From Setoptus koraiensis (Eukaryota; Arthropoda): a stretch of 64,000 nucleotides of DNA. This document shows, one piece after another, positions 32,901-44,020 of this stretch; position 1 is the first letter of the stretch; each line of letters opens with the position of its first letter. The position numbers and the translations under genes were made by a program. The stretch lies in the NCBI GenBank assembly GCA_048013815.1, contig CM106586.1:7502001-7566000 (forward strand), in the 5' to 3' direction. The notes beneath the pieces were generated by a model. It made no database searches and was not told the origin of the DNA. It saw only the letters and a program-made list of their open reading frames with translations.

Positions 32901-35900
32901 GGGACACAGCGATCGGGACGCAGCGACCGGGACATAGCGACCCGGACAGAGAGACCGAGAAGCGACCGAGCGCCTGCTACCAAGATTGATTGCGACCCGA
33001 GCGAGCGCTCGCCAGTGCGCCAAACGCGCGTCGGACGTTTCGTCGGCGCCCCTCGCTCGTGTTGTCGCGCCACTCATTCGTGGCCGCGTCTGCAGCTACA
33101 AATAACGGGGCCCAGTGGAACAATGCGCGCCCTGGCGATAAAAACAACGATTAGCACCTATGGCCGGCAATTGAATTTGCGCGCAAGTTGCCTGAACGTT
33201 GCGCCTCCACGCGTCGCTGCAATTGTCGTCGGCCCAACAGTCGGCGGCCGATAAATCGATGAATCGAGTGCCATTGGCGTGCCCCGCCAACACGGACGAT
33301 GATAAACGAGCGATGGGGCCCCAAACAAAGGGTTTTTGTGTGCACTTGTTAGCTGTTGTTTGTGTGTCGCGGCGCGTTGTTTGTCGACAAGCGCGTCGCG
33401 GCGCATGTTGGGGTTTTGTCTGGCGGTGGGGCGCTGGCCTCGTTGGCTGGCTCCGTTCGGCTGGCCTCGTTGGCTGGCTCCGTTCGGCTGGCTTCGATCT
33501 TCGTGGCGTGTTTAGCAGTGTCGCGTTCGGCAGTGTCGCGTTCGGCAGTGTCGCCGTGTTCGAATTCCAGTTCGACAGGCTTCGACGGCGCGCGCAATAG
33601 CGTGGTAAAAAACGGCCGAAAGACGCGCTTACAACAACGATTTAATCAACAAAATCATTGTAGCATCCCTACATTCTATTAGGGCGACAGCACAAGCTTG
33701 CACAGTAAGCTGGTGCGCATACAGCATGGGCCACTTCCGGATTGGATGAGGGCGCGAGCGAGCGAGAGAGAGTGGATCAATTAACAAGTTAATTACTTAG
33801 GCTGCTGGCGGGCCCGGCAAGTTATGCAACATGCGCGTGATAGCTTGCTCGCGCCAGCAACATTGTGGTGCATTATGGCGTCTCGGCGATCGAGCCGCCG
33901 AAATGCCGAGCGCCGAGCGAATGCCGAGCGGCGCCGGGCGCCGAGTAACTGGCGAGCGGCGCGAACGGGGCCCCAGTTGATGCGCATTCGCGCAGCCGTG
34001 TCATGTTCATGTGCCGCCGGCGTGTTAATTGATTAAAAGTGCCAATATACACACTGCGCGCACTATTTTTATCCGGGGCACCGCGCAGCGGCTGCAGCGA
34101 CGACTATAGCGACCGACGCTGGCGGTGACACCGAGTCGCCGGAGTGCCCGCGATATGGGCCGACACGCCAGGCGATCGTGGGCACCCCCGATGACGACCA
34201 TGGTGACAGGATCGCAGGGGCCCTGTCGCACGCACAGGCCGACGAGGCGCTCATTTAGGCCCGCAACACGCTGGCTGACGCGCCGCCAGCCCCAAAAAAG
34301 TCGCGGGGCCCCACCTAAGTAGCCATTAGAGGACGATATCAGCGGCACAGTGTCGCACGTTAGACACTGTTGTCCGGTATGCGCGCTGTCGCCGCGACCC
34401 GCCACGAGAGCGGCGCCCGATAGGCCGCCCGACGGGCCGGTTGATAGTGCGATTGGTGCACTAGATTGTCGGACCAGCGGTGATGTATGGCAACGACATA
34501 TATCAATGATACGCAGTCGAGGCCGGCCAGTGAAAATTTTATTCTGTCACGGTGTGGCCGACGGATAATTGAGCGCACCGAAGAATCGGAGTCACTTGAT
34601 TATCGGCTGATTATTCGGCTCGAGTCGTCTTAGAAACGGGCAGCCGTATATGAGGCCATTTTGGCCTTTCGCGAGTGGCTATTTCGGGCCTCTGTCGAGT
34701 GGGCGCAATTTGGCCATTAGGTGGCCGCCAAATCGACAGTTCGACTCGTCGATTTGCGCCGCTCAATCGTATCAGCGCCGCTCAAATCGTATCAGCGCCG
34801 CTCCGTTCGGCCAGATCGGGCCGACCGGCCGCTCGGCTGGCGGCCGGGCCCGGGTTCCGAGCGTCGCCAGTTTAAGTGACTGAAAATTTATTGCGCGCCG
34901 TCGGCGGGGCCCCGAAATGGCGCGCCCAAGTCTTTTGTGGGGCCACCTAATGTGCCCGCTGCGAGCGCTGATGATATCTCTGGCTGTGGGTCGCCGGCGC
35001 CGCCGCTGCCGCTGCAGCAAGACAAAGCGGCCCGAGTTCATTGAGGGACGGGAGGCGCAAGAAAGGGGAGATATGCGGGCGAGATAAGCGAGCAAGATAA
35101 TCGCATGAGCGGCGCAAGATAATAACAAAGTATGATTATAATAAAATAATTTTTTAAACGACAACGACGACATTATAAACAGTGTCGTGTTGTGAGCCCC
35201 CGAAACAGTTATTTGCTTTGTGCGCTCATGCAGATTACCCGCCAGTCGCCGGTCGCGGCTCGGCCCGCGCCGCGCCGCACCGCGCCGGCACGGTTACGCT
35301 CTACGGCCCAGCAAATATCCGCGCATTGGGCCGCGCTCCATTCAATTATCGCTGGGTCGGGCGCGCGTCTTGCCCGTTCAACTTTTCGTTCAACTTGCAG
35401 CGACACTCGCACCGAGCTGCACAAGTTGCCACAAGTTAGTTGCGGCTGTCAGTGGGCACCCGCACGCGGCCGGGCGCCAATGTCGCGCCTTGACAATTTG
35501 CAAGCGCACCCGCCAGAGCTAAATCCGACTCGGGCGCAAATATCCGACTGAGGGGCACAGTAGTGAAAATATCCGATTGAGGGGCAAAGTAGTGAAAATA
35601 TCCGACTGAGAGGCAAAGAAGTGAAAATATCCGACTGAGAGGCACAGTGGCAAAAATATCCGAGGCGCACATCGCGAGGCACATTCAAATGTCTATCTGA
35701 TCTGTCTGGAATATGCGAAATCAAATCCGAATGCGCTGGCTCAACAATAATCATCAGATCAAACGGACAAACTTTTGCCAGTGGGCACAGCATTAACGCT
35801 TCACAACATTCAAAATAAACTCGTCGGCCTAATAACAGTGTAATAACAGTGCGCGCTTGTGTGCGACCTAACGATCGAGCCGGCCCAAATCCGGGCCCCA

Positions 35901-38900
35901 GCCGGCTCGCGTTTCGGCTCCGGCGTTTGGCTCCGGCGTTTGGCTTCTACGTTTGGCCTCGGCGTTTGGCCTCGGCGTTTGGCGCCCCTCCCGGCCAAGC
36001 GCGCAAGCACGAGGGGCCAAGAAATTGCGCGACGGGGCCCCATGATGGTTCGTGCTCGTTCATGGATGAAACGACAACCGCCAATGACCTGCTGCTCATC
36101 CCACGCCTGGCCCCCAACTCGCGCTCTAATATCTCCGGCTCAAAACAAACTCTGCATACCTAAGCGATCATTAGCCGACAGTCACACGCTGCCGAGAGCG
36201 TTACCGTTATCCGGCTCGCTGGCCGGCGCACCGGGCAAATCACGCCCGACGGCCGGCGCCGGGCTCACGGCGAGCAGCACATATCCAGACATTTATATCC
36301 AGATATCCAGACATTTATATCCAGATATCCAGATATTTGTATCCAGATACAGACCGATGCAGTGGCCATACATTGCGCCAATTTGATATCAGTGGCCCGA
36401 GGAATGCGCTCAAAACTTCTCGCCGTCCTAATGACATCAACGCCATATTCAACATACGGCGAGGGCTCGCTTTCGGCCTCTCAATTTGACAGTCTCAAAG
36501 GTCCCAGCGGCCGGAAGTGCACCTGTGCAGCTCGGGCCGCGACGGAGCCGCCTGCCCGTTGGTGGGCCGGTGCGCGGGCCGGTTTCGCGCGAAAGTGGCC
36601 GAAATGAGACCGCATCAACCCGCGTTCGGCTGGCGATTCATCATCGGACCAGAGGGCCAAAAGGCGGGCGCTCGCACAAGCGTAATGTTATGATTATGTA
36701 ATAAGTGCGCAGCCCCATGGATGGTGCCAATCAAAACAGTGCAATTGAGTAACGATCATGCAAATCAGCATGATCACTCTTGCGTGCGCCAGAGCTGCCG
36801 CTTCCGAGCCGCCGCTCGGCGCAGTGGCGCCCCCGGTGCCGATCGATTCGCCGTCGAGCGTCTGAGGCCAGCCGACGGGGGCCAGCCGACAGGCCAACGG
36901 AAACGGGCCTCCGACTGAGCTCGGCGGCTGCGAGAATCTCGCTGAGCCGAGATTGAGCTCAGATCCGGTTATCGGCTGACCAGCAGCAGCCAATAAGTAG
37001 GGTCAAGTGGGGCGACTCAAATGCCAAGTTGGGCGCGAGTTGCCCAAGTGAGCACTCACCGGCTGAGCACTTTTGCCGGCGCGCCGGCCCCACTGGCCCA
37101 AGTGGCCGATTGATCCCCAAAAAAGCCTATTCCGCCATACACTGTCTGCAAACTGCCGGTCGCTAATCCGCGCCCACGGTATCATAATAAGCGTCGAGGC
37201 ACCATGATGACGGTGCCCCGACTACCGACCATGATAACGGTGCAATAATGGGCGCCGGCGGTTGAGCCAGCGTGCGGGCCGGCCGCACACACAGACGCCA
37301 ATGACGGGCCCAAATCTAATCAGATGGGGCCCGTCATTATTTTGCGCTCGCCGATACTTACGCTGGCCGCGCTGGCTCGCGTTGCCAGGGACAGCGACAC
37401 GACTAATGCGACAGGTAATGCGCAAAGCGACAATGTCGCTGGCTCATTACGTAATACGTATCATACGAATCATCGCCGCAAATATACGATTGGCAGCGAT
37501 TTCGCGCGCTGCACACTAAATTGGAAAATCGCCAAGCGGCCGGCCGGCCGAGTGCGCGGGGCCGAGCGGTCGGAGCGCCGGATTGACCGGCGCTTGTGAC
37601 GGTCGGTCATGCCGTTATAGGCGGCCGGCGGGCCGGCGTCGGGAGGCAAAGAGCGCCCTCTGCGCCACATAATGCTGCATGATAGAGCAAGTAATGCGTT
37701 TAGCGGCCGCCATTATAATGCGGCAGGGATGCAAATATTTAAATGCGCATGCCAACACAAATAACAACATATTGGCCTCTTTTGTCACATAATGTCGGCC
37801 CGACATTATGTCGGGCGACACACGGTGCGCCCCTGCGAAATTTTGCGATTCCATCGGAATCGGGCGCTCGCCGTTGTTGTTGTTGTTGCCGTTGTTGTCG
37901 CTGTCGTTGCTGTTGCCGTTGTTGTCGCTGTCGTTGCTGTTGCCGTTGTTGCTGTTGTATATTATTAGCGAGCAAGCGAGCGGGCGCGCAACAAACTTCC
38001 AACAAATAATCGTATGCAAATTTGATGGGTGAACGGGTTCGCTCCATCGATCTAATACAAAGGGGCGCCCTGGCCGGGCGACGTCAGACGGGGGCGCCGC
38101 CAGGCAGCGACGGGCCAGACAGCGCGCCGGGCGCCGCACCCAGCGACACAAGAGCAGCCCCCCGTCTCCGAGGAGTTCCATTGGTGAGGCGCTTCCACAC
38201 AGCCCGTCGTACCGTCACACTACCTAATGTGGCGCCCGTGTACCGGTATGTGAACGCGTACGGGTATGCACGCGTCCGGGTTTGTGCGCGTACGGGTTTG
38301 TGCGCGATACACGCGCAGGTATTGCGCAATGGGCGCCGGCCAGTCGGCGGCCTCGACGGCACCGCCGCATCGGCTTGCGCGGCAGGCCAAAGGGGCCGAC
38401 GGGCCGAGGATGGGAGATGAGGCGAGCGTCTCCCATTCTTGGAGCGGGGCATTATTGGCTTTTATTATTATTCAAAGTCGACAAAGGCGAGCACGGGCAA
38501 CCGCTCGGTGTGTCATGTCGCCATCGATCGACATGACAGCCAGCAGATATACGGGTAATACAAGCGAGCGAGCAACATAAAAGAATCACGCAACTTCCTG
38601 TGCGATACTGTCACACGCCGGCTCGCCAGTCAATGAATTGCGGGGGCGGCCATTGTGCCTGTTTGGATATTGTGCCCATTTTGGATATTGTGCCCGTTTG
38701 GATATTGTGCCCGTGCGCGCGCCACAAGTTACGTCACAAGTACAAGTCACGGGCATGCACGGGCACGCGTTTTGCCACGCGTTATGCAAGTTATGTCACA
38801 AGCGCACAGCGTAAGTAGTATATTAATACAATGGCTGCTTGCGGTGCGCCCCCCACCTGGTGCGCGTCGCAAGACGTGATTGAGCGGCCGCTTGTGGCGC

Positions 38901-41900
38901 GCCAACAATGGGGCCCCGCGGGACAAGCGCAGCGCGCGGCACAGGAAGCGCGGACCAGCGCGCGGCGCAATCAATTGAGCGTCCGCAACAATCAATGTGT
39001 GTGTCGCTCGTTGCGCAATGACCAATCGGCCAATCGGACAAGGTGAGCTCGACTGTCACCGGTCAACTGTTGCCAGCACAATGGCCGCCGACAGCGGGCC
39101 CAGTGAGGCTGCTGACAAGCGCGCAGCGTGCTCGTGGCGAACAATCGGGCCGGATCGGACCAGGCGACACCGGACACCGGAGCGCGGTCGGATCAGGCGC
39201 GCGGTCGGGCAAAAAAGAGCCCGCGACAGGCTCGTGAGTGACGCTTGCGGCTTCAAACGGCCCGCCGAGTGACAGGTCCGCTGTCAGCGGTCGGCGGGCC
39301 GCATTGTCGCTCGTCGCCGATTGTGCGATCGTGCCGATTGCGCCGACTGTGTGATTGTGCCGACTGTGCGATTGTGCCGACTGTGCGATTGTACGGGGGC
39401 CCGCGGTCTCGCGCTCGCCACGGCACTGGCGCGATGCGGCCGGCGCGCCAACAGCCCGCTCGGGCAGTTGTGGCGCGCAGTTCACCACTGTCATGGCGCG
39501 GAGATAAATATATATTTATATATATAACGCAGTTACGGTATAACACGGTTATATGACACGGTTGTATGACACAGTTGTGCTCAGAGACGAACAAGTGCGA
39601 CGGGCGCCCCCATCGCACGGGCCCCACTGAAGGGGCCTCGTTGAGGGAGGCGCGTAAATGAAAAAGTGACTTGCGCGCCAAACTGGCTGTTTGTTTGGGG
39701 GCGCGCGGCGCGCGTTTGGAGACAAAGACGGAGCGCCAGTTGCGACGCTATATTGCGGGCTTGTTAGACTGCTCGTGGCAACGTGCAGCGGTGCTCGGCC
39801 AAGCTGAAAAGAACACCGAAACGAGCGCCGAAAAGAACGCTGAGAAGAACGCTGAAAAGAACGCTGAAAAGAACACTGAAAAGAACACGACGGCCAGAAA
39901 TTGAATATGTGAGCTGGCAATTCGCAGTGGCTTCGCAAGGCACCAAATTGAATTCATTTTTACATGGGACCCAGCGACGCGACTTATCCGGCGCGTCTTA
40001 TTTGTACGCAGCACGCGCAACGATATTCATAAGCGCGCATTCCTCGCCGCTGCGGCGGCGAGGCTCGCTCGTGGCAATATACAAACGTCATTTGTTTGCG
40101 CACAGCGGCGCCAAACAACAACAACAACGCGCCAACAACTCGTGTGTCGTTGTCGTCGTCGTCGTCGTCGTCGTTGTTGTCGTTGTCGTCGTTGTCGTTG
40201 TCGTCCGTGTCGTCGGTGTCGGCGCTGCCGTCGGCCCACGGCGAGCCCGCTCTGCGTCGAGTCGCCAGCTCGAAGTAGAGCTAATGTAAAAACGTCGCCG
40301 GCAATAATAGCACCGGGATGCCGCTGCAACCAGCACCAATCTTCACGGCGACTCTCAACTGGAGACTCGCACGCTGAGCGGGCCGCTGCGCCCCCTGCGA
40401 GCGCCAAAACGGCCCCAGTCAGCCAGCCAATCGATGAGCCATTTGCGGCCGCATCGGGCCGCGCTGGGCCCCGTTGAGCGGCGTCGGGCCCACACGTGCC
40501 AGTCGCAAGTGTGCTAATAACAAGTGGCCAGCTCCGGGCGAGGGGCCCTCTGGAGGGGGCACGCGGGATCCGACGCCACGACAGCGCTGCTTTACGCTGT
40601 TTTGCGCTGTTCGCTGCGGCCCGGTCCGGGTGCCGGCTCGACATATTAGCGCTGGGCGTGGGTGCCGTCGAGCCGGAGCCGGGGAGGCGTCATTACGTGT
40701 AATTTGGTCGCTGCTCGGTGGCGGGTGCGTGTGTGTTTGGCGGGCGCCAGCAACGCCGACACCAACGACAACGTCGTATACACGTTATATCGAGACAACG
40801 TCGAGACGGCAACGTTTTTCCGCGCTGCCGCTGCTGTTGTCGTTCGGGTCCCGTGTTGAACTGTGTTTTACTGTGCACGCTGCCTTGTGCTGCCCGCACG
40901 CGCCCAAAGTGAATCTGTGTTCGCGGGGCCCCCACAGCGGCTCGCAAAGTCATGTTAAAGTTGTGCCAATGTTATAATATTATAACGTGCGCCGTGAGGC
41001 GCAGTGGCGCAAAACAAAGTTAACAAAGATTGCCCGTGTGCGCCGCTCTGGCAAGCTAGCGGCCGGGCACGCGCCGCCAGCCAGCGACCAGCCTGCCAGT
41101 TGTGACTTGTCTGCTGGGCCCGCGTTGCGCGTAGCACGTGCAGACAGCCGACAGCGAGCAGCAAAACAACTGACAACTGAATAACTGGCCGACTTAACTC
41201 AATTAGCTGTTTGTAGCTGTCACTGGCGATCGCCGGCCAGCGAGCACCTTTCAGCAGCGCCACCTACAACGTGCAACTGGCCAGATATGAGTTGAGCCCG
41301 ATAACCGCACGCGCGCCGTCTAGACTCTGGACGGGCAACGACGTGCGTTGCGGCGCGGCGCGCCGATAACCCGACGGCAACCCGACGGCAACCCGACGGC
41401 AACCCGACGGCAACCCGACGGCAACCCGACGGTAACCAGACGATAGCCCGACCGAAGCTGGCGATGGCCCGACGGTGACGCGACGATCGCTAACGCTAAC
41501 AAGATTTGCTCTGATGTCCGCCGCATCGGGGGCGCGTTCGAGGCGGGCGCGATGGGGCCGGCCGTCAATTGGCGCCTCGACATATAATATGTGGATATAA
41601 TGGCATTAATGGTGTGTCCCCCGCGTGAGCCAATCTCGCTCGCGCGGTCCCCCCGGGCCAAACAGCGCGACCCGAAAAGCGAGGCCCGAACAGCGCTTTG
41701 CAAACTTGACGGCTCAAGTGCTCACAGCGATACGGCGGGCCGCGAGGGGCGACCAACTGCGCGACAGCGGCCGCTTGTTGCCCGCCGTCCGTTGGCCCGT
41801 CGATTACGGGCGCACCGAACATCGGGCCCCGTGCCGCTGACAAAGTGACGCAACCCAGCCGGCCAATGGGTTGAGCCGGGCTGGTCTGCGGCGCCGTTAC

Positions 41901-43871
41901 AACTCAACTGGCGCAACAGTCACCTATCGCTCACACTGTACAAATTGCACAGTGTGAGCCAGATATCCAGATATTATCTGGCGCAGGGGGCGCCAAATGA
42001 CACTGGTCGGCGGTTGCGTGCCATCGCGCGGCGCAAACTGCACGCCAGACGCGCAACGAGCGAAAAGAATTCGCATTCTGTTCTCACGCTTCTTTTGGGC
42101 CCCAACTTTCAATGTTCGACGCGGCGTGCAATTGTTTTATGCTCACTCAACAATGACCAAGGAATGTTCGTATCACACATTTGTATAAATATAGTGCCCG
42201 TGTTGCGCAACACACACACACACACTGTCGCCCAACTCATGCCCGAAATGCGTCCCGGGCGAAAATTCCCGAGCGTCGCTGCCGCTGCCGCGACACACCC
42301 GCCGACACATAATGCCCGTCGGTAGGTAATAACGGGTGCGCGCAAAATCAAAATCCATGGGATACCTTCGGATGTTGCCACAAGACACTTAGCGAATCGC
42401 CATTTTGGTCGCACCAACGGGCGCCCAAACATGAGCCTGTTGACGCTTTGTCCGCCCACACAACGGGCCGCCCGCCGGGGTACCGAGCTGGGCAGCTCCG
42501 CCGGGCGCATAATCATGATGGATGGTGCCGGCGTACCGCGGTATCATTTTGGATTAGTTGGCATGACATGCATTCGCTAATTTTTATTTTCTACGTTCTT
42601 GTTGGAAGTTGAAAAATGGCCGCGACACACAGATTTTGTCGTCTATTCATCGTGTCGCTCACGATGCCAAACGACTGGCTGCAAACGAGGGGCGCCGGGG
42701 GCACCTCGAACGGAGGCCCGGCTGCGGGCACGACAAACACAAATAGTGGCGACTGCCAAAAGTGACACAGCAACGAGATAAATCATTGTGACACACTATC
42801 AACAGTGTGCCGTTGCGAGCCCAACAAAAAACTTTTTGGCAAAAAGTCATTAGTGTGCCACTGTTGCGTAATGAGACAATCTGTTGATAACTCTTTGAAG
42901 GGCGCAAGAGGGCGCGAAAAGTGGCTGGCACTTTCAATTAATTCTCGTCACCGGCAACGCGCCAGCTTTTTTTGCATTTTTCGCTCTGCCGCGTGAAAAT
43001 CCATTAGCCCGCACGGGTCGCAGTGCCCAGCTGCTAATATGATGATGCAATATGATGCAATATTAATTGTATTGTTAATACATCACGCATTACATCATAC
43101 ATCATAGGTGATCTGATCGGTCAGAGCAGGCGTGACCCGGCGGCCGCGAGCCGCTCGCGGTGAGCGTGAAAAGCGTGAACACTTTTCCCGTGAATATTTG
43201 CGTGGATATTTGCGTGAATATTTGCGTGGATATTTGCGTGGATATTTGCGCAAATAGGCGCTAATGGGCCCAAATATTCACGCCGAGTGTCCAGGTGACA
43301 GTCGCGGGTATGACCGTCGGAGATGCGGCGGTCGGCGGCGCGACATTCGGAGATGTTCGGAGGCGTGACTTACCATTTTGAGCGGTTATGTTCTTGAGGG
43401 TGGCGCGATTGTCCGCCGATTGTCCGATTGTGTTGCCACTGTTGTAGATTGTTGTCGCCGGCTGCTTGCTTGACTCGTACTCATTCTCGCTGTCGTCGCT
43501 GGCCTGATTATCGCTGGCCACTTCCGGTCCGCGACTAGAATACCCGACGACGGCGGCGGCGCCCGTCGGCGTGGATTCCGGTGAGACGACAGACGAGGGC
43601 GACTGGAGATGGTCGATTTGGTCGCCGACATCCTCGCCGACAATGTTGTCGTCCTGGTAGGAGGACGCCATTTTATCACTAGTAATTGTATCATTGGTTG
43701 AGTGGTGATGATGATGCTCGTTGGCCCGCTCTCGCCGGGCGCGCCCCCTAGCTTGTTCCGGTGGAAACTGGTGGTGTCTGGATTGGAGGGCCTCGATGGG
43801 GGCGAGATGTGTCGGTGGCGGCTGCTTGGGCGAGGCGAGCGAGGCCTGGCGTCTTATTATCCTGACGAGCA
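22117..43871 (-). CDS. dpr: Dpr-family two-Ig cell-surface protein, five exons in view, 5' end missing
   Basis: Dpr proteins are insect and chelicerate neuronal surface proteins with two Ig domains that bind DIP partners in synaptic matching. I joined exons by splice site and phase: 43374-43871, 25233-25282, 24816-25032, 24223-24534 and 22117-23975, giving 977 residues without a stop. Junctions restore the family signature: KNITAQN-G-QSVLLHC (Ig1 strands A-B), then VSWVRLRD, DWALQI and DSGIYECQ. Ig2 reads PRAEIVGAPD, INLTCI, FWYHDNRMINYD, DSGNYTC, VHVLEGEK. Ig1 cysteines are at 173 and 237, Ig2 cysteines at 278 and 342, with Trp185 and Trp292. FWYH..INYD and VLxGE are Dpr hallmarks; two Ig domains exclude DIP, which has three. 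All junctions are phase 1 except the one inside Ig1 (phase 0). The signal-peptide exon is not found. It is on the same strand as, and 1.9 kb upstream of, the Dscam-like exon. Confidence 0.87.
24223..24534 (-). CDS. dpr: Dpr gene, Ig2 exon
   Basis: Acceptor ATGCAG before 24534 and donor GG/GTACGT after 24223, phase 1 at both ends, 312 nt. It codes for nearly the whole second Ig domain, with its two cysteines, Trp, and the FWYH and INYD motifs. A symmetric 1-1 exon like this can be skipped or shuffled without a frame change. Confidence 0.92.
24816..25032 (-). CDS. dpr: Dpr gene, Ig1 second exon
   Basis: Acceptor GTCATCAG before 25032 (phase 0) and donor ATGG/GTAGGT after 24816 (phase 1), 217 nt. 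It codes for Ig1 from VSWVR to the last strand QYYQLNIM, with the second cysteine in DSGIYECQ. The split before VSW is the usual place for an intron in Dpr genes. Confidence 0.92.
25233..25282 (-). CDS. dpr: Dpr gene, 50-nt Ig1 exon
   Basis: This very small exon lies between acceptor CTGACAG and donor AGAATA/GTAAGT. It codes for QSVLLHCIVEPSNDRI, the first cysteine strand of Ig1. Phase 1 in and phase 0 out fit both neighbours exactly. A 200-bp intron separates it from the next exon. Confidence 0.88.
26178..26241. repeat. GTC/GTT triplet repeat
   Basis: TCG triplets change into TTG triplets within one run. On the minus strand it reads as poly-Asn/Asp. It is inside the Dpr intron, so not coding. 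Confidence 0.9.
29021..29158. repeat. 23-bp tandem repeat, 6 copies
   Basis: Six head-to-tail units starting CTGAGCCGGCCGCAAACTCG. The first three are identical, and divergence rises toward the right end, so expansion was probably from the left. Confidence 0.92.
30676..30763. repeat. 28-bp tandem repeat, 3 copies
   Basis: Three units containing GACAAGGCGCCCGTGACAT and CCCCGAG, with one base change in the last copy. Confidence 0.88.
31130..31240. repeat. 24-bp tandem repeat made of two 12-bp halves
   Basis: Alternating TGCAAAATCTCG and CGCAAAATCCCA halves, about three full copies, then decayed halves up to about 31240. Confidence 0.88.
31558..31632. repeat. 25-bp tandem repeat, 3 copies
   Basis: Three units of AATATCCCRGYGAATAAWATGATGT type with two or three changes among them. 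Confidence 0.88.
32886..32941. repeat. 14-bp tandem repeat, 4 copies
   Basis: Four units of CGGGACRYAGCGAY. Related GACATAGCGAC words also make up the array at 12269-12370. Confidence 0.85.
35538..35663. repeat. 29-bp tandem repeat, 4 copies
   Basis: The word TATCCGA recurs at exactly 29-bp spacing (35541, 35570, 35599, 35628, 35657), with GAGGGGCAMAGTAGTG type sequence between. Confidence 0.9.
36281..36350. repeat. 22-bp tandem repeat
   Basis: About three units of ATATCCAGACATTTAT followed by ATCCAG; the last is partial. Confidence 0.85.
37789..37811. repeat. Perfect inverted repeat, 11-bp arms
   Basis: CATAATGTCGG and its complement are separated by one base. The right arm continues into a further GTCGGGCGACA hairpin. 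Confidence 0.85.
37871..37957. repeat. 27-bp tandem repeat of triplets
   Basis: Two full copies of a 27-bp unit starting CCGTTGTTGTCGCTGTCG, plus flanking GTT triplets. All units are multiples of three, so frames stay open by chance. Confidence 0.88.
39318..39392. repeat. 17-bp tandem repeat
   Basis: Units of GATTGTGCCGACTGTGC, about four, with the left ones degenerate. Confidence 0.85.
39805..39888. repeat. 12-bp tandem repeat
   Basis: About six units of GAAAAGAACRCT. On the + strand it reads as a Lys/Asn/Ala/Glu repeat, but it lies within the Dpr intron. Confidence 0.88.
40146..40216. repeat. GTC/GTT triplet repeat
   Basis: TCG and TTG triplets mixed as at 26178-26241. Confidence 0.9.
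41368..41444. repeat. 11-bp tandem repeat, 7 copies
   Basis: Seven units of AACCCGACGGC; the first five are identical and the last two carry changes. Confidence 0.92.
43189..43248. repeat. 12-bp tandem repeat, 5 copies
   Basis: Five units of CGTGRATATTTG, ending about 125 bp before the donor of the Dpr 5' exon (on the intron side). Confidence 0.9.
43374..43871 (-). CDS. dpr: Dpr gene, 5'-most exon found: disordered N-terminal spacer leading into Ig1
   Basis: The exon runs 498 nt between an acceptor with a strong polypyrimidine tract (TTTCTCCCCTGCCCTCCCAC, later CCATCGCAG) and donor AAAATG/GTAAGT; both ends are phase 1. Its 165 codons give a low-complexity spacer with a His run (HHHHH), acidic and Ser-rich stretches and the final KNITAQN, the N-glycosylated strand A of Ig1. 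The frame stays open upstream of the acceptor to about 44157 but has no ATG there; the first ATG (43671) is inside the exon and is not followed by a signal peptide. The secretion signal must therefore come from an upstream exon that I could not identify. An N-terminal spacer of this length is longer than usual for Dpr. Confidence 0.78.
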
Positions 43872-43994
43872 CTGCGATGGGATTGTAGAGGGAGGCAGTG
43901 GGAGGGCAGGGGAGAAACAGAAAGTTGGAATTGATTAATTTAGTGTTTGTTTGTTTGTTGACAACAGCGCGCAAGCGGCAGATAGATACAGTGT

Positions 43995-44020
43995 GCCCGT
44001 AGTGGGCGCCCACTACGGGC
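43995..44020. repeat. Perfect 26-bp palindrome
   Basis: GCCCGTAGTGGGC is followed directly by its reverse complement. It lies about 125 bp upstream, in transcript sense, of the Dpr 5' exon acceptor. Confidence 0.92.

Larger units (their letters stand above)
25283..43373 (-). other. 18-kb intron of the Dpr gene
   Basis: The stretch is bounded by donor AATG/GTAAGT (43373 going down) and acceptor CTGACAG (at 25283). I find no nested gene on either strand. It is GC-rich like the flanks and holds many tandem repeats and palindromes (listed separately), GGGGCCCC words and short AT-rich islands. Large first introns are typical of neuronal Ig-superfamily genes and often carry enhancers, but I see no element that I can name. 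Frames up to 235 codons here are Arg/Ala/Pro-rich and mirrored on the other strand. Confidence 0.8.
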
